This document shows, in pieces, positions 1-6,457 of a DNA stretch of 8,386 nucleotides. Numbering within the stretch: the first letter of the stretch is position 1; the number at the start of each line of letters is the position of its first letter. Position numbers and translations under genes: made by a program. The notes beneath the pieces are model-generated. The model did no database searches and was not told the origin of the DNA. It saw nothing but the letters and a program-made list of their open reading frames with translations. Source of the DNA: Halieaceae bacterium (GTDB lineage: Bacteria; Pseudomonadota; Gammaproteobacteria; Pseudomonadales; Halieaceae); the NCBI GenBank assembly GCA_003520285.1, contig DOVB01000182.1, forward strand, positions 1 to 8,386, given 5' to 3'.

Positions 1-216
1 GATTTGCTGTGCTTGCCTGAAGTAGATCTGTCCAATCTCTGTAGCTTGTACCGAGCGCGTACTGCGCTTGAGCAGGGTCGCTCCCAGCTCCCGCTCAAGA
101 TCGGCGATGCGTCGGGAAATAGAAGAAGGAGGTACGTCAAACTCCGCCGCCGTACGAGTAAAGCTTCCGGTCTCGACGACCGTCACAAAGTAGCGCATGG
201 CTCGCAGATGATCCAT
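1..216 (-). CDS. LysR-family transcriptional regulator, N-terminal part (cut by window edge)
   Basis: The 72 visible residues begin MDHLRAMRYFVTVVETGSFT and continue with a classic LysR winged helix-turn-helix: an alanine-rich turn (residues about 19-24), a recognition helix with PSSISRRIADLEREL (about 29-43), and the LLKRSTRSVQATEIG wing. The effector-binding domain lies outside the window. I chose the ATG at 216 because GAGG sits 8 nt upstream; an in-frame ATG at 243 would add nine residues but has no ribosome binding site. The gene is divergent from the TonB-dependent receptor, the usual layout for a LysR protein controlling its neighbour, so regulation of the receptor and perhaps the esterase is likely (inference). 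Family assignment is firm; the ligand is unknown. Confidence 0.93.
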   Translation of the reverse strand, partial: MDHLRAMRYFVTVVETGSFTRTAAEFDVPPSSISRRIADLERELGATLLKRSTRSVQATEIGQIYFRQAQQI

Positions 217-245
217 GTGTTTAACCTCGCAGGGCAGCCCCATTA

Positions 246-262
246 ATTGTCATTTAGGCAAT
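246..262. promoter_or_regulatory. Candidate LysR-type operator (T-N11-A dyad)
   Basis: ATTG, nine bases, then CAAT gives an imperfect dyad containing the T-N11-A pattern typical of LysR binding sites. It lies 30 nt upstream of the LysR start and over 110 nt from the receptor start, which suits autoregulation and activation of the divergent gene. The arms are only 4 bp, so chance is possible. Confidence 0.35.
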
Positions 263-297
263 AGTGTAACGCCCAAATAGCCATTTAACCAACCAAA

Positions 298-326
298 TTG
301 ATACCCAATACTGATGACCATAAACG
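298..326 (+). promoter_or_regulatory. Candidate sigma-70 promoter for the TonB-dependent receptor
   Basis: TTGATA (298-303) is one mismatch from the -35 consensus and is followed after 17 nt by TAAACG (321-326), a poor -10. A weak -10 fits an activator-dependent promoter. The overlap with the palindrome at 322-339 suggests repressor or activator interplay. This is motif inspection only. Confidence 0.3.
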
Positions 327-339
327 TATGAACACGTTT
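322..339. repeat. Perfect inverted repeat AAACGT-N6-ACGTTT, possible operator
   Basis: Two perfect 6-bp arms separated by six bases lie about 35 nt upstream of the receptor start, overlapping the predicted -10 region. The position fits a dimeric regulator site; it does not resemble the LysR-type dyad at 246-262, so a second regulator might bind here (inference). Confidence 0.4.
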
Positions 340-373
340 GCCTGATCAATATTAAAAAAATGGCGAGGCTAGA

Positions 374-2656
374 ATGATGAATAAGAACTCCATAGCTACA
401 GCAGTTGCCAGTGCGCTCTCAGTCGTTGGGTTTGAGGCAGTTGCTCAAGACCTCGCGGAAGCGAATCCAATTTCCCTGCAGTTGGAGGAGGTGGTTGTTA
501 CTGCCACTCGCCGCGCTGCGGACGCGCGCGACATTCCGATCTCCATCACGGCCCTCTCAGAAGAGTACCTCGCGGCTCAAGGGATCGAATCTTTCGAAGG
601 CGTCGCGCGCAACACGCCGGGAGTGCTGCTAACGGGTAGCAACAGCTTCACTCGATTTGTCATTCGCGGAATACAGACTTCAAGCACCTCAGCAAGCAAT
701 GGTGAGCAGCGTCAGGTTGCGGTTTATTACGATGATGTTCCATTAACGAGCTTCTCCGTCGTCACACCAAATCTACGGCTCTATGATATCGAGCGGGTTG
801 AGGTGCTCCGTGGTCCACAAGGTACAAGTTTTGGGTCCGGCTCCTTGGCTGGCGCTGTTCGGGTCATTACGAACAAGGCCTCGGTGGACAGCTTCAATGG
901 TGGCGTTCGCGTAGACCTGGGATCGGTAAAAGACGGCGGTACACGGCAACGCTATAGCGGGTTCCTGAATACGCCTGTGTCAGATGATTTTGCTGTTCGC
1001 GCAGTTGGATACTACCGAGATGAGGATGGATTCATCGACAATATCGGCACCTTTGGCTTTGATCCCGTAAAGGACGAAAACTCGACAGAGGAGCATGGGT
1101 TTCGAGCTTCGGCCAAATGGCTTGTTAATGAACAGATCGACGCAACGCTATCCTATAGCATGGATCGACTGGAAATCGGCTCACTCGCGGCCAGTCAGAA
1201 TCAGAACCTGGATACCTTTCAGCGAGCCACGTTCTTTCCTGAGCTTGTGGACGTGGAAATGGACATCGCCAACCTAACTCTAAATTGGGACTTAGATTGG
1301 GCCACTCTGATTTGGTCAGCCAATTATGCGAATCAATACACCAGTTGGGACTTGGATCTGGATGCTATTTTTGGGCCAGTACTGCCATTCGGGTATGGCG
1401 AGAGTCTCGACACGGATATGACCATCAACGAGCTACGCTTCATATCGAGTGACGCCAGCAAACTCCAGTACACCTTTGGTTTGTATCACTTCGATATGGA
1501 AACGTCCGCCGTCGGTGCACGCTTCACGGGCCCCGATGCACTCAGCGTCTTTGGTGTTGATATGTCGGCGATAACACAGATTCGTGAGCCGGGTGACACC
1601 ATCGGATCAGTCATTCGGGACGTCGAAACGACTGAATCCGCCTTGTTTGCAGAGGTGACATTCGAACTGTCGAGCCAGCTCCGGATACTCTTAGGTGGGC
1701 GCTACACGGCTTATAAGTTCTCTCAGATTGACTCGCCAGATAATTTCAATACGGATGCCCTTCAACTGGCTTTCACCGGTGGCGGCACTGCAAGCATGAT
1801 TCCCGCACCACCCAACTCCACATCAACGGGCAATCAGAACAAAAGCACCTTCAAAGCAAGTCTGCAGTGGACACCTGACGATTCGCAGATGTGGTATCTG
1901 ACGGCAGCTGAAGGGTTTCGCAGGGCGCATCCGAATATCAGCCGCGACGATCTTGTGGCGCCGGATTCACCAAACTTTACACCCAAGTTGGCCGATGCTG
2001 ACAGCCTGTGGAGCTACGAGCTCGGTTACAAGTCAAGGATGCTAGAGGGCCAGCTGGCCATTAATGCAGCTCTCTACTTTATCGACTGGCAGGATGCCCA
2101 AGTGTCGGCAAGTCGCCAGTCCGATGGGGAGCCTTACTTAACCAATGCGGGCGATATCGAATCGATGGGCATTGAGTTAGATATTCGCTACTTAGCGAGT
2201 GCGTCTCTCGAGTTGGGCGGTACACTTGCCCTTAACGATTCCGAGGTCGTATCAATCGATATGAATGATTCACTGGCATCGGGACTTACCCTGGGTAGTT
2301 CGCTGGTCGCGCCGGAAACACAAGCCTCCTTATACTTTCAGTGGCAGGTGGCGCAGCTCGGCGCCGGCGCCATCAACCTTCGCGGCGATATGCAATACGT
2401 CGATGGTTATCTAAACGCTCCGCCCAATATACCGGGTGTTGGAGTACCGAATCCTTTCGTTATGCGCACAGATTCGATTACGAATGTGGCTGCACAACTG
2501 GGTTACGAAACAGAGAAATGGGGTACGTATCTCTACGGTGAAAATCTAAGTAACGATGACGGATTTGCCTGGATCAATCCCGACCCCTTCTCAAGCAATA
2601 ACTCAGTTACCCTGCAACCACGAACAATAGGCCTACGTGTCAACTACCAATTTTAA
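374..2656 (+). CDS. TonB-dependent outer-membrane receptor
   Basis: This 760-residue protein has the full architecture of a TonB-dependent receptor. There is a signal peptide ending near AVAQ (residue 25), a TonB-box-like LEEVVVTATRR (37-47), a plug domain with IPISITALSEE and the conserved VEVLRGPQG segment (about 142-150), then a long beta-barrel ending in aromatic-alternating LRVNYQF with the terminal Phe required for outer-membrane assembly. It would import a scarce or bulky ligand using TonB energy. GAGG (365-368) is 5 nt from the first ATG and 8 nt from the second (377), so translation may begin at the second Met. The sequence resembles the large OMR-type receptors of marine proteobacteria more than classical siderophore receptors. 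With an esterase next door and no iron genes visible, an organic substrate is as likely as iron. Confidence 0.95.
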   Translation: MMNKNSIATAVASALSVVGFEAVAQDLAEANPISLQLEEVVVTATRRAADARDIPISITALSEEYLAAQGIESFEGVARNTPGVLLTGSNSFTRFVIRGIQTSSTSASNGEQRQVAVYYDDVPLTSFSVVTPNLRLYDIERVEVLRGPQGTSFGSGSLAGAVRVITNKASVDSFNGGVRVDLGSVKDGGTRQRYSGFLNTPVSDDFAVRAVGYYRDEDGFIDNIGTFGFDPVKDENSTEEHGFRASAKWLVNEQIDATLSYSMDRLEIGSLAASQNQNLDTFQRATFFPELVDVEMDIANLTLNWDLDWATLIWSANYANQYTSWDLDLDAIFGPVLPFGYGESLDTDMTINELRFISSDASKLQYTFGLYHFDMETSAVGARFTGPDALSVFGVDMSAITQIREPGDTIGSVIRDVETTESALFAEVTFELSSQLRILLGGRYTAYKFSQIDSPDNFNTDALQLAFTGGGTASMIPAPPNSTSTGNQNKSTFKASLQWTPDDSQMWYLTAAEGFRRAHPNISRDDLVAPDSPNFTPKLADADSLWSYELGYKSRMLEGQLAINAALYFIDWQDAQVSASRQSDGEPYLTNAGDIESMGIELDIRYLASASLELGGTLALNDSEVVSIDMNDSLASGLTLGSSLVAPETQASLYFQWQVAQLGAGAINLRGDMQYVDGYLNAPPNIPGVGVPNPFVMRTDSITNVAAQLGYETEKWGTYLYGENLSNDDGFAWINPDPFSSNNSVTLQPRTIGLRVNYQF

Positions 2657-2769
2657 ATAGCAGGTCCCCGTCGGGCGGCAACAATCTGACCCCTTGTCCG
2701 ATGGAGGCCTTGGGAAATTCCCCTTACCATAAAACTAGCGCAAAGCGCAGTTTGCCTAGAGAGTGCTCT

Positions 2770-3822
2770 ATGACCTACGACCCCCGTCACGATATTCGGC
2801 TCGATCCTCGAGCTGTGCCCGTTCTCGCAGCCATAGCTAACACGATTCCGCCTACGGGTGACGTTGATTCACGGGATCAGATTCTCGCCGAGGCTATCAC
2901 CCCCGAAGCACTGGCCCGTGAGGCGCAGATGGAGTCCATTCTCGACGCATTAGACGATGAAGCATTGGTCCCCCGAGCCGGTCTACGCTCGGAGGTCCAT
3001 GAGATAACTTCCCAGCCTGACGGCAACACCATAAAACTTCAGATGATAAGACCCGATACCGCCGAGATACTCCCTTGCATTTACTATATTCACGGCGGTG
3101 GGATGATGGTCCTGTCTTGCTTCAGGGGCAATTATCAGGCTTGGGCTCGTTGCATTGCACACCAGGGAGTCTGTGTTGTGATGGTCGATTTTCGAAATTG
3201 TGTTAGACCGTCGTCGGCACCGGAGATAGCGCCTTACCCTGCTGGACTGAACGATTGCGTTTCCGGGTTTCATTGGGTGCACGAGCACGCCGAGAAGCTA
3301 CTAATCAATAAAAATCAATTGCTTGTTGCTGGCGAAAGCGGTGGCGGCAATCTTGCGATCGCGACTACCATGAAATTAGTTAAGGAGGGCTATGGCGACC
3401 GGGTAGTGGGCGTCTATGCGCTGTGTCCTTACATCGCGGGCCAGTGGCCCACCCCGGAACATCCCTCAAGTACTGAAAATGACGGTATTTTTATTCATGT
3501 GGGCGACAATCGAGGAGCCATGGCCTACGGTATCGAGGCGTTTGAAGCGCAAGACCCCTTGGCGTGGCCGAGCTTTGCCACAGAAGAGGACGTACGCGGA
3601 TTCCCTCCTACAATGATCAACGTGAATGAATGTGACCCTCTTCGTGACGAAGGAATTGCATTTTTCCGGCTACTGATGAAGGCGGGTGTAAAAGCCCATT
3701 GTCGACAGGTCATGGGTACGTTCCACGCCTCTGATATGTTCATGCCATCGGTGTTTCTGGATCACAATCGTATGACCGCTCGCGACATTGCATCATGGCT
3801 CAAGGAATGTTGTATCCCTTAG
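2770..3822 (+). CDS. Alpha/beta hydrolase, HSL-like family IV esterase
   Basis: A cytoplasmic carboxylesterase of the hormone-sensitive-lipase (alpha/beta hydrolase fold-3) family, 350 residues and about normal length. Visible hallmarks are the oxyanion-hole motif HGGG (His108), the nucleophile elbow GESGGGN (Ser190), the acid in ECDPLRDEG (Asp289) and the catalytic His in GTFHASD (His319), so the triad is intact. No signal peptide is seen. I start at the ATG at 2770 because AGAGAG lies 6 nt upstream; an in-frame ATG at 2701 adds 23 unconserved-looking residues and has no ribosome binding site. It follows the receptor by 113 nt on the same strand, so co-transcription is possible and no convincing terminator lies between. 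The substrate is probably a short-chain or aromatic ester; it cannot be specified. Confidence 0.93.
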   Translation: MTYDPRHDIRLDPRAVPVLAAIANTIPPTGDVDSRDQILAEAITPEALAREAQMESILDALDDEALVPRAGLRSEVHEITSQPDGNTIKLQMIRPDTAEILPCIYYIHGGGMMVLSCFRGNYQAWARCIAHQGVCVVMVDFRNCVRPSSAPEIAPYPAGLNDCVSGFHWVHEHAEKLLINKNQLLVAGESGGGNLAIATTMKLVKEGYGDRVVGVYALCPYIAGQWPTPEHPSSTENDGIFIHVGDNRGAMAYGIEAFEAQDPLAWPSFATEEDVRGFPPTMINVNECDPLRDEGIAFFRLLMKAGVKAHCRQVMGTFHASDMFMPSVFLDHNRMTARDIASWLKECCIP

Positions 3823-3926
3823 CCCCGCGGCCTCGCCCAAGAATTTTAAATAAGCCATAGAGCCCACTATCATGAGATTCGTGTACTCTAAAAATGCTCG
3901 CGCTGAACGACGATGCGGGACAGTTA

Positions 3927-3945
3927 GGTGCGCCAAGTTGGCACC
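3927..3945. repeat. Nested inverted repeat upstream of the DoxX gene
   Basis: GGTGC (3927-3931) and GCACC (3941-3945) form a dyad, and inside it GCCAA-G-TTGGC (3932-3942) forms another. It lies about 35 nt before the DoxX start, where an operator or a 5'-leader hairpin would act. No known motif is recognised. Confidence 0.35.
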
Positions 3946-3981
3946 AAACCTCAGATAAATTCTCAAACAAGAGGGACAATG

Positions 3982-4380
3982 ATGGATGGCACCGCAGTCA
4001 CACTTGGACGCATGTTGTTAGGGCTTTATTTCCTGGTACCCGGCATAACCAAAATCACGAGCTACCAAGCGATGCTCGACTACATGACCTTACACAGCAT
4101 TCCAATGCCCGAGCTGCTATTGCCGCTGACCACTGTGTTGCAGATTGTGGGTGGGCTCTTCCTCATTGTCGGCTTTCGAATCAAAGAGACAGCGTACATG
4201 TTTGTAGGCATGGTTTTACTGATCAACGTGGGCATGCATGATTTTTGGAACACGTACGCAGAACACGATCAGAAGCATGAGCTACAGAACTTCATTAAGA
4301 ATCTGGGCATCTTGGCGGGTCTTTTGGTGCTGAGTGCCTCCGAGCATGCGAGCCAGTGGCAACCCTTTAAGCGGCAATAA
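3982..4380 (+). CDS. DoxX-family integral membrane protein
   Basis: A 132-residue four-helix membrane protein of the DoxX family. Hydrophobic segments fall at roughly residues 6-24, 44-65, 70-88 and 105-121. The N-terminal GRMLLGLYFLVPGITKI and the helix-2 QIVGGLFLIVGF are typical of the family. Such proteins are linked to respiratory-chain accessory roles, thiosulfate:quinone oxidoreduction or redox stress in different lineages; none can be assigned here. There are two adjacent ATGs (3979 and 3982). GAGG (3971-3974) is 4 nt from the first and 7 nt from the second, so I prefer 3982. An upstream in-frame GTG at 3928 would add 18 polar residues before helix 1 and is less likely. The gene is 159 nt after the esterase on the same strand, and its stop is only 4 nt from the convergent small-protein gene. 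Confidence 0.85.
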   Translation: MDGTAVTLGRMLLGLYFLVPGITKITSYQAMLDYMTLHSIPMPELLLPLTTVLQIVGGLFLIVGFRIKETAYMFVGMVLLINVGMHDFWNTYAEHDQKHELQNFIKNLGILAGLLVLSASEHASQWQPFKRQ

Positions 4381-4384
4381 AGCA

Positions 4385-4576
4385 TCAAGGACGCTGGGCC
4401 TTCCACGTACCGCCATATCGATAACTATCGCCACGTGTCGCCTTTTCTGTGTTGAGGCAATTCTCACAGCCAAAGATCCAGCCCTCTTCTGCGCATACCT
4501 GAAAGCGAAACAGCGTCGTGAACGACTGGTGGCACCGATGGCAGGTTTTATGGCGATGTCGGTGTCGCTTACTCAT
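4385..4576 (-). CDS. Small zinc-ribbon-like conserved protein, second gene of an overlapping pair
   Basis: The 63-residue product starts MSKRHRHRHKTCHRCHQ, with a His/Arg-rich head. It has two cysteine pairs, C12-x2-C15 and C37-x2-C40, the arrangement of a zinc ribbon, plus C28 between them, and ends in YRYGGTWKA, a C-terminal motif I recall from uncharacterised proteobacterial zinc-ribbon proteins. The ATG at 4576 lies inside the ATGAGTAA overlap with the upstream gene, so it is probably translated by coupling; GGA 6 nt upstream is a weak ribosome binding site. Extending in frame to 4627 would add 17 residues and overlap the upstream gene by 59 bases, so I reject it. The function is unknown; nucleic-acid or protein binding is the usual role of such ribbons. 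Confidence 0.75.
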   Translation of the reverse strand: MSKRHRHRHKTCHRCHQSFTTLFRFQVCAEEGWIFGCENCLNTEKATRGDSYRYGGTWKAQRP

Positions 4577-4787
4577 TGGAGTCCAAATCTTCCAAGTGAT
4601 GATCTGCAGACGAGTTATTGGCCACATGGCGCAGCGCTGCGGTCATGCGATTCTGGTAGCGACGCTGCCGACGACGGCCCTTGGCCGCATTGGCTCGCCA
4701 GCCGGCTCGTTTGTCATAGACCAGTTCATCGATGTCGTCTGCACGATCAATACCGTCGGTTTGGTGTTCGTAGGTTCTGCGCGGCAT
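4569..4787 (-). CDS. Small basic conserved hypothetical protein, first gene of an overlapping pair
   Basis: The 72-residue product has an acidic first third (TDGIDRADDIDELVYD), then a strongly basic stretch KRAGWRANAAKGRRRQRRYQ (residues about 26-45), then a polar acidic tail. The basic block suggests RNA or ribosome binding (inference). I recognise the DELVYDKRAGWRANAAKGRRRQRRY pattern as that of an uncharacterised small gammaproteobacterial protein but know no function. The start at 4787 has only AGG 4 nt upstream. The gene overlaps the zinc-ribbon gene by 8 nt, and that overlap is the best evidence that both are real. Longer plus-strand open frames over the same bases have no ribosome binding site or recognisable product and are taken as shadows. 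Confidence 0.72.
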   Translation of the reverse strand: MPRRTYEHQTDGIDRADDIDELVYDKRAGWRANAAKGRRRQRRYQNRMTAALRHVANNSSADHHLEDLDSNE

Positions 4788-4975
4788 GGGCCTGAATCTA
4801 ACTTGTGGGACCTTTATACTTACTGAGGCGGTAACGCAGCAGACTGGTGTGAAAGTGGGCAGTTGTTGGACGTCTCAGCCTATAATCCGTTAATTGTATG
4901 CAACGCGCCCTGTGAGTGGGTATTTACATGGCTGGCACACCAGACCCCTTGGCTTGGTAGATGTGGCCCGGAACT
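4788..4975. other. Intergenic region with no recognisable gene
   Basis: No coding or RNA gene is supported here. It contains a perfect TATAAT on the plus strand (4881-4886) without a good -35 or a downstream plus-strand gene, and presumably the promoter of the minus-strand small-protein pair, which I cannot place confidently. A ten-codon plus-strand frame at 4928 is too short to support. Confidence 0.5.
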
Positions 4976-5329
4976 TCATTTCATAAATAACTCAGACCGA
5001 TGAAATTCGAGGTACGCTTGGTGTCGAGGGTCGAGCGCTACCCTTTGACCATCTCTTACCCCCAATATTGCCGGCAACTCGAGTTCATGCGAGAGAAGTA
5101 TCTGGCCGTCACTCTGGAAACTGACGTAACCCAAATCGAATGCCTTATCCAAATTCGGGATCAATGGTAAACCATTGAATCGATCGAGCCTCTCGTAGTC
5201 AGTAGCGATGCTCCAAGGTTTAATATGTGATGCCAGTAAGAACTTAGGATTAGCGTAGCCTGTCACTGCACACCGACCGCCCCATTGCTCCAGAAGACGA
5301 TTTCGGAACAGGCCTTGACCACGACGGGC
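4976..5329 (-). pseudogene. HNH endonuclease (HNH_2 type), 3' fragment
   Basis: The fragment encodes ARRGQGLFRNRLLEQWGGRCAVTGY, then ASHIKPW (first His), ERLDRFNGLPLIPNLDKAFDLGYVSF and an intact C-terminus. This is the HNH domain found at the C-terminus of many proteins near 300 residues in mobile and restriction contexts. Everything before the ARRGQ motif is missing. The open frame can be extended to an ATG at 5341, but that ATG has no ribosome binding site, has a TAA two codons upstream and lies in sequence belonging to the neighbouring oxygenase gene, so expression is doubtful. The third catalytic position reads Asn (IPNLD) rather than His, an HNN variant that I believe also occurs in intact relatives. 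It is the remnant of a gene whose front was lost in the deletion that also truncated the oxygenase. Confidence 0.8.
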
Positions 5330-6065
5330 CCGGGCGGTCATTTGTTAGCAGCGTGATAAAGGGCGAGCCATCGATGTGGGTACCCACAAGATCGGGGTCG
5401 CTGTCGAAGCGTGCGTACTCGGCCATGACCCATTGTCGAGCCTCCTCTGGAAAAACCGACAAGCTACGATTGTGATTTAAGCTTGCATGCAGATACGGGT
5501 TGTCAATATCAAAGTACTTGCGAAAATGGGCCGGGTCTTCGCCCAGCGATTCAACGATCAGCTCGCTGAGCATATGGGTCAGTTTGAAGTAAACATCGCA
5601 CAGTTCGTCGACCGCTGGTTGGAAACCAGGCAACGTATCGGTTTTCGGCCAGATATTAGGCCCTTTCATAATCCTGTCGTATAGCGGAAAGTTTTCGTCG
5701 TCATGGGCGCTAACAGGTTCTTGATCAATGGAGTACTGGTAGATTTCGATCGATGCACACTGACCCTCGGGAGCCAGGTAAAGACCTGAATAGCCACGGA
5801 AATAGGGTGTTTGTGCAATGTCGGCCGAGGCCTTGATCTCATCAGAAGAGTCATAAAACCTTCGCACCTCGCGAAAAGCGCGCTGCTGAAACGCATCGTG
5901 AAGACCGGGAGCATTCGCCAGAATCATGAAACCGCATTCTGAAAGAGCAAATCTGATATCTTCCAATACCTTCGCTCTATTGCTCTCCAGGTCATTCCAG
6001 TCAACGATTGGTATTTCCGTGAGTGTTTCACCCTTTTGGTGGTTTGTACCGGCAGAGTCATTCAA
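5328..6065 (-). pseudogene. 2-oxoglutarate/Fe(II) oxygenase (isopenicillin N synthase-like), 5' fragment
   Basis: About 246 residues match this family. An N-terminal DIOX_N-like segment IPIVDWNDLE...ALSECGFMILANAPG (residues 18-54) is followed by PYFRGYSGLYLAPEG, NPYLHASLNHN, and the first two iron ligands in GTHIDGSPFITLL (His230, Asp232). The match ends around NDRPG (residues 242-246). After that the frame runs 25 meaningless residues to a TGA at 5250, through HNH-endonuclease sequence in another frame. The distal iron-ligand His and the 2-oxoglutarate-binding Arg are therefore gone, and the product cannot be an active oxygenase. No ATG serves this frame; TTG at 6065 is the only upstream start. 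A good AAGGG (6031-6036) instead faces a CTC codon at 6021-6023, where a lost start may have been. Confidence 0.82.
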
Positions 6066-6079
6066 ATTAGGTTACCAAT

Positions 6080-6095
6080 ATATTTTAGAAAATAT
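6080..6095. repeat. AT-rich perfect palindrome upstream of the oxygenase fragment
   Basis: ATATTTT-AG-AAAATAT has perfect 7-bp arms and a 2-bp spacer, 15 nt upstream of the TTG at 6065. It could be an operator within the former oxygenase promoter, or simply AT-rich sequence. A second short dyad, GCGC-ATA-GCGC, lies at 6129-6139. No regulator is recognised. Confidence 0.3.
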
Positions 6096-6184
6096 CACAA
6101 TAGCCACAAAAATAAGGGCCAAATAATCGCGCATAGCGCAAGCATATTAGATTTACAGATGCAATTGTAGTAGTTAACTAGTTT

Positions 6185-6337
6185 TGGACACGCTTTTAGG
6201 TGGTAGCCTACCACTGATGGAGGAGTGTTCAGATGCGTACGAGACGTACTTTTACCCGAGAGTTCAAACGAGAAACTGCCTGTCTGGTCTTGGATCAGGG
6301 ATTCAGTGTCAAAGAGGTCTGTGAGCAGTTTGACCTC
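6185..6337 (+). mobile_element. IS3-family insertion sequence, left-end remnant
   Basis: The element appears to begin at TGGACACG (6185), consistent with the TG terminal dinucleotide of IS3-family ends, and contains the transposase leader, a very strong ribosome binding site GGAGGAG (6219-6225) and the start of OrfA. Recognisable IS sequence ends near 6337. No right end, OrfB or second inverted repeat is present in the window. A 10-bp palindrome TAGTTAACTA (6171-6180) lies just outside the left end. The exact boundary is inferred, since the other terminus is missing. Confidence 0.6.
6200..6214 (+). promoter_or_regulatory. Leader hairpin upstream of the IS OrfA
   Basis: GTGGTAG and CTACCAC are perfect 7-bp arms around one base, 4 nt before the GGAGGAG ribosome binding site. 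Leader hairpins are known in several insertion sequences, where they block translation from impinging transcription. That role is inferred from position. Confidence 0.4.
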
Positions 6338-6367
6338 CAGGACGGTAGCGATTACTGCGCATCATAA
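6233..6367 (+). pseudogene. IS3-family transposase OrfA, truncated after about 35 codons
   Basis: The reading frame begins MRTRRTFTREFKRETACLVL and continues DQGFSVKEVCEQFDL, the first helices of the helix-turn-helix domain of IS911-type OrfA. An intact OrfA is about 90-110 residues, with a recognition helix and a leucine zipper, and is followed by OrfB. Here the match stops after residue 35 and nine unrelated residues lead to TAA at 6365-6367. The start is secure: GGAGGAG sits 7 nt upstream. The cut falls where sequence belonging to the downstream recombinase element begins, so that element probably inserted into, or recombined with, the IS. Confidence 0.75.
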
Positions 6368-6435
6368 GTATCATGTATGAGTGAAAAGTGTGATTGACGA
6401 TGATACACATGTGAAGGGGCTTACCATGTATGAGT
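6368..6435. repeat. Cluster of short direct and inverted repeats before the recombinase gene
   Basis: CATGTATGAGT occurs twice in direct orientation (6372-6382 and 6425-6435). GTATCAT (6368-6374) is inverted as ATGATAC (6400-6406), and the related ACACATG follows immediately. Repeats like these next to an integrase gene are often recombinase or excisionase binding sites, so this may be part of an attachment region. No att core can be set without the other end. Confidence 0.45.
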
Positions 6436-6457
6436 ACGTTAACTCATAGAGGTAAGC
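6419..6457 (+). promoter_or_regulatory. Hairpin covering the ribosome binding site of the tyrosine recombinase
   Basis: GCTTACC (6419-6425) pairs with GGTAAGC (6451-6457), and TATGAGT (6429-6435) pairs with ACTCATA (6442-6448), with a 3/2-nt internal loop and a 6-nt apical loop. The 3' strand contains the AGAGG ribosome binding site and ends at the base before the ATG at 6458. Folded in RNA it would hide the Shine-Dalgarno site; as DNA it could also be a recombinase-binding dyad. The pairing is directly visible; the role is inferred. Confidence 0.55.

Noticed and set aside
4..246. Plus-strand open frame of 80 codons at the left edge
   Set aside because: It is antisense to an unmistakable LysR helix-turn-helix, and its own translation resembles no known protein.
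2683..2696. AATCTGACCCC motif reminiscent of REP-associated sequences
   Set aside because: It is a single short copy with no hairpin partner, so chance similarity cannot be excluded.
2701..2769. Upstream ATG giving the esterase 23 extra residues
   Set aside because: No ribosome binding site precedes it, while AGAGAG is correctly placed for the ATG at 2770.
3894..4241. A second plus-strand frame overlapping the DoxX gene
   Set aside because: Its composition is not protein-like, it has no ribosome binding site, and the DoxX frame is clearly the coding one.
4334..4826. Plus-strand frames of 153 and 102 codons across the small-protein pair
   Set aside because: The minus strand carries two frames with motifs and an ATGAGTAA coupling; the plus-strand translations show no motifs.
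4881..4886. Perfect TATAAT on the plus strand
   Set aside because: It has no convincing -35 at 16-18 nt and no plus-strand gene follows for more than 1 kb.
5976..6170. Possible regulatory RNA in the AT-rich stretch upstream of the oxygenase fragment
   Set aside because: Only short dyads are visible, with no promoter-terminator pair and no recognisable RNA fold.
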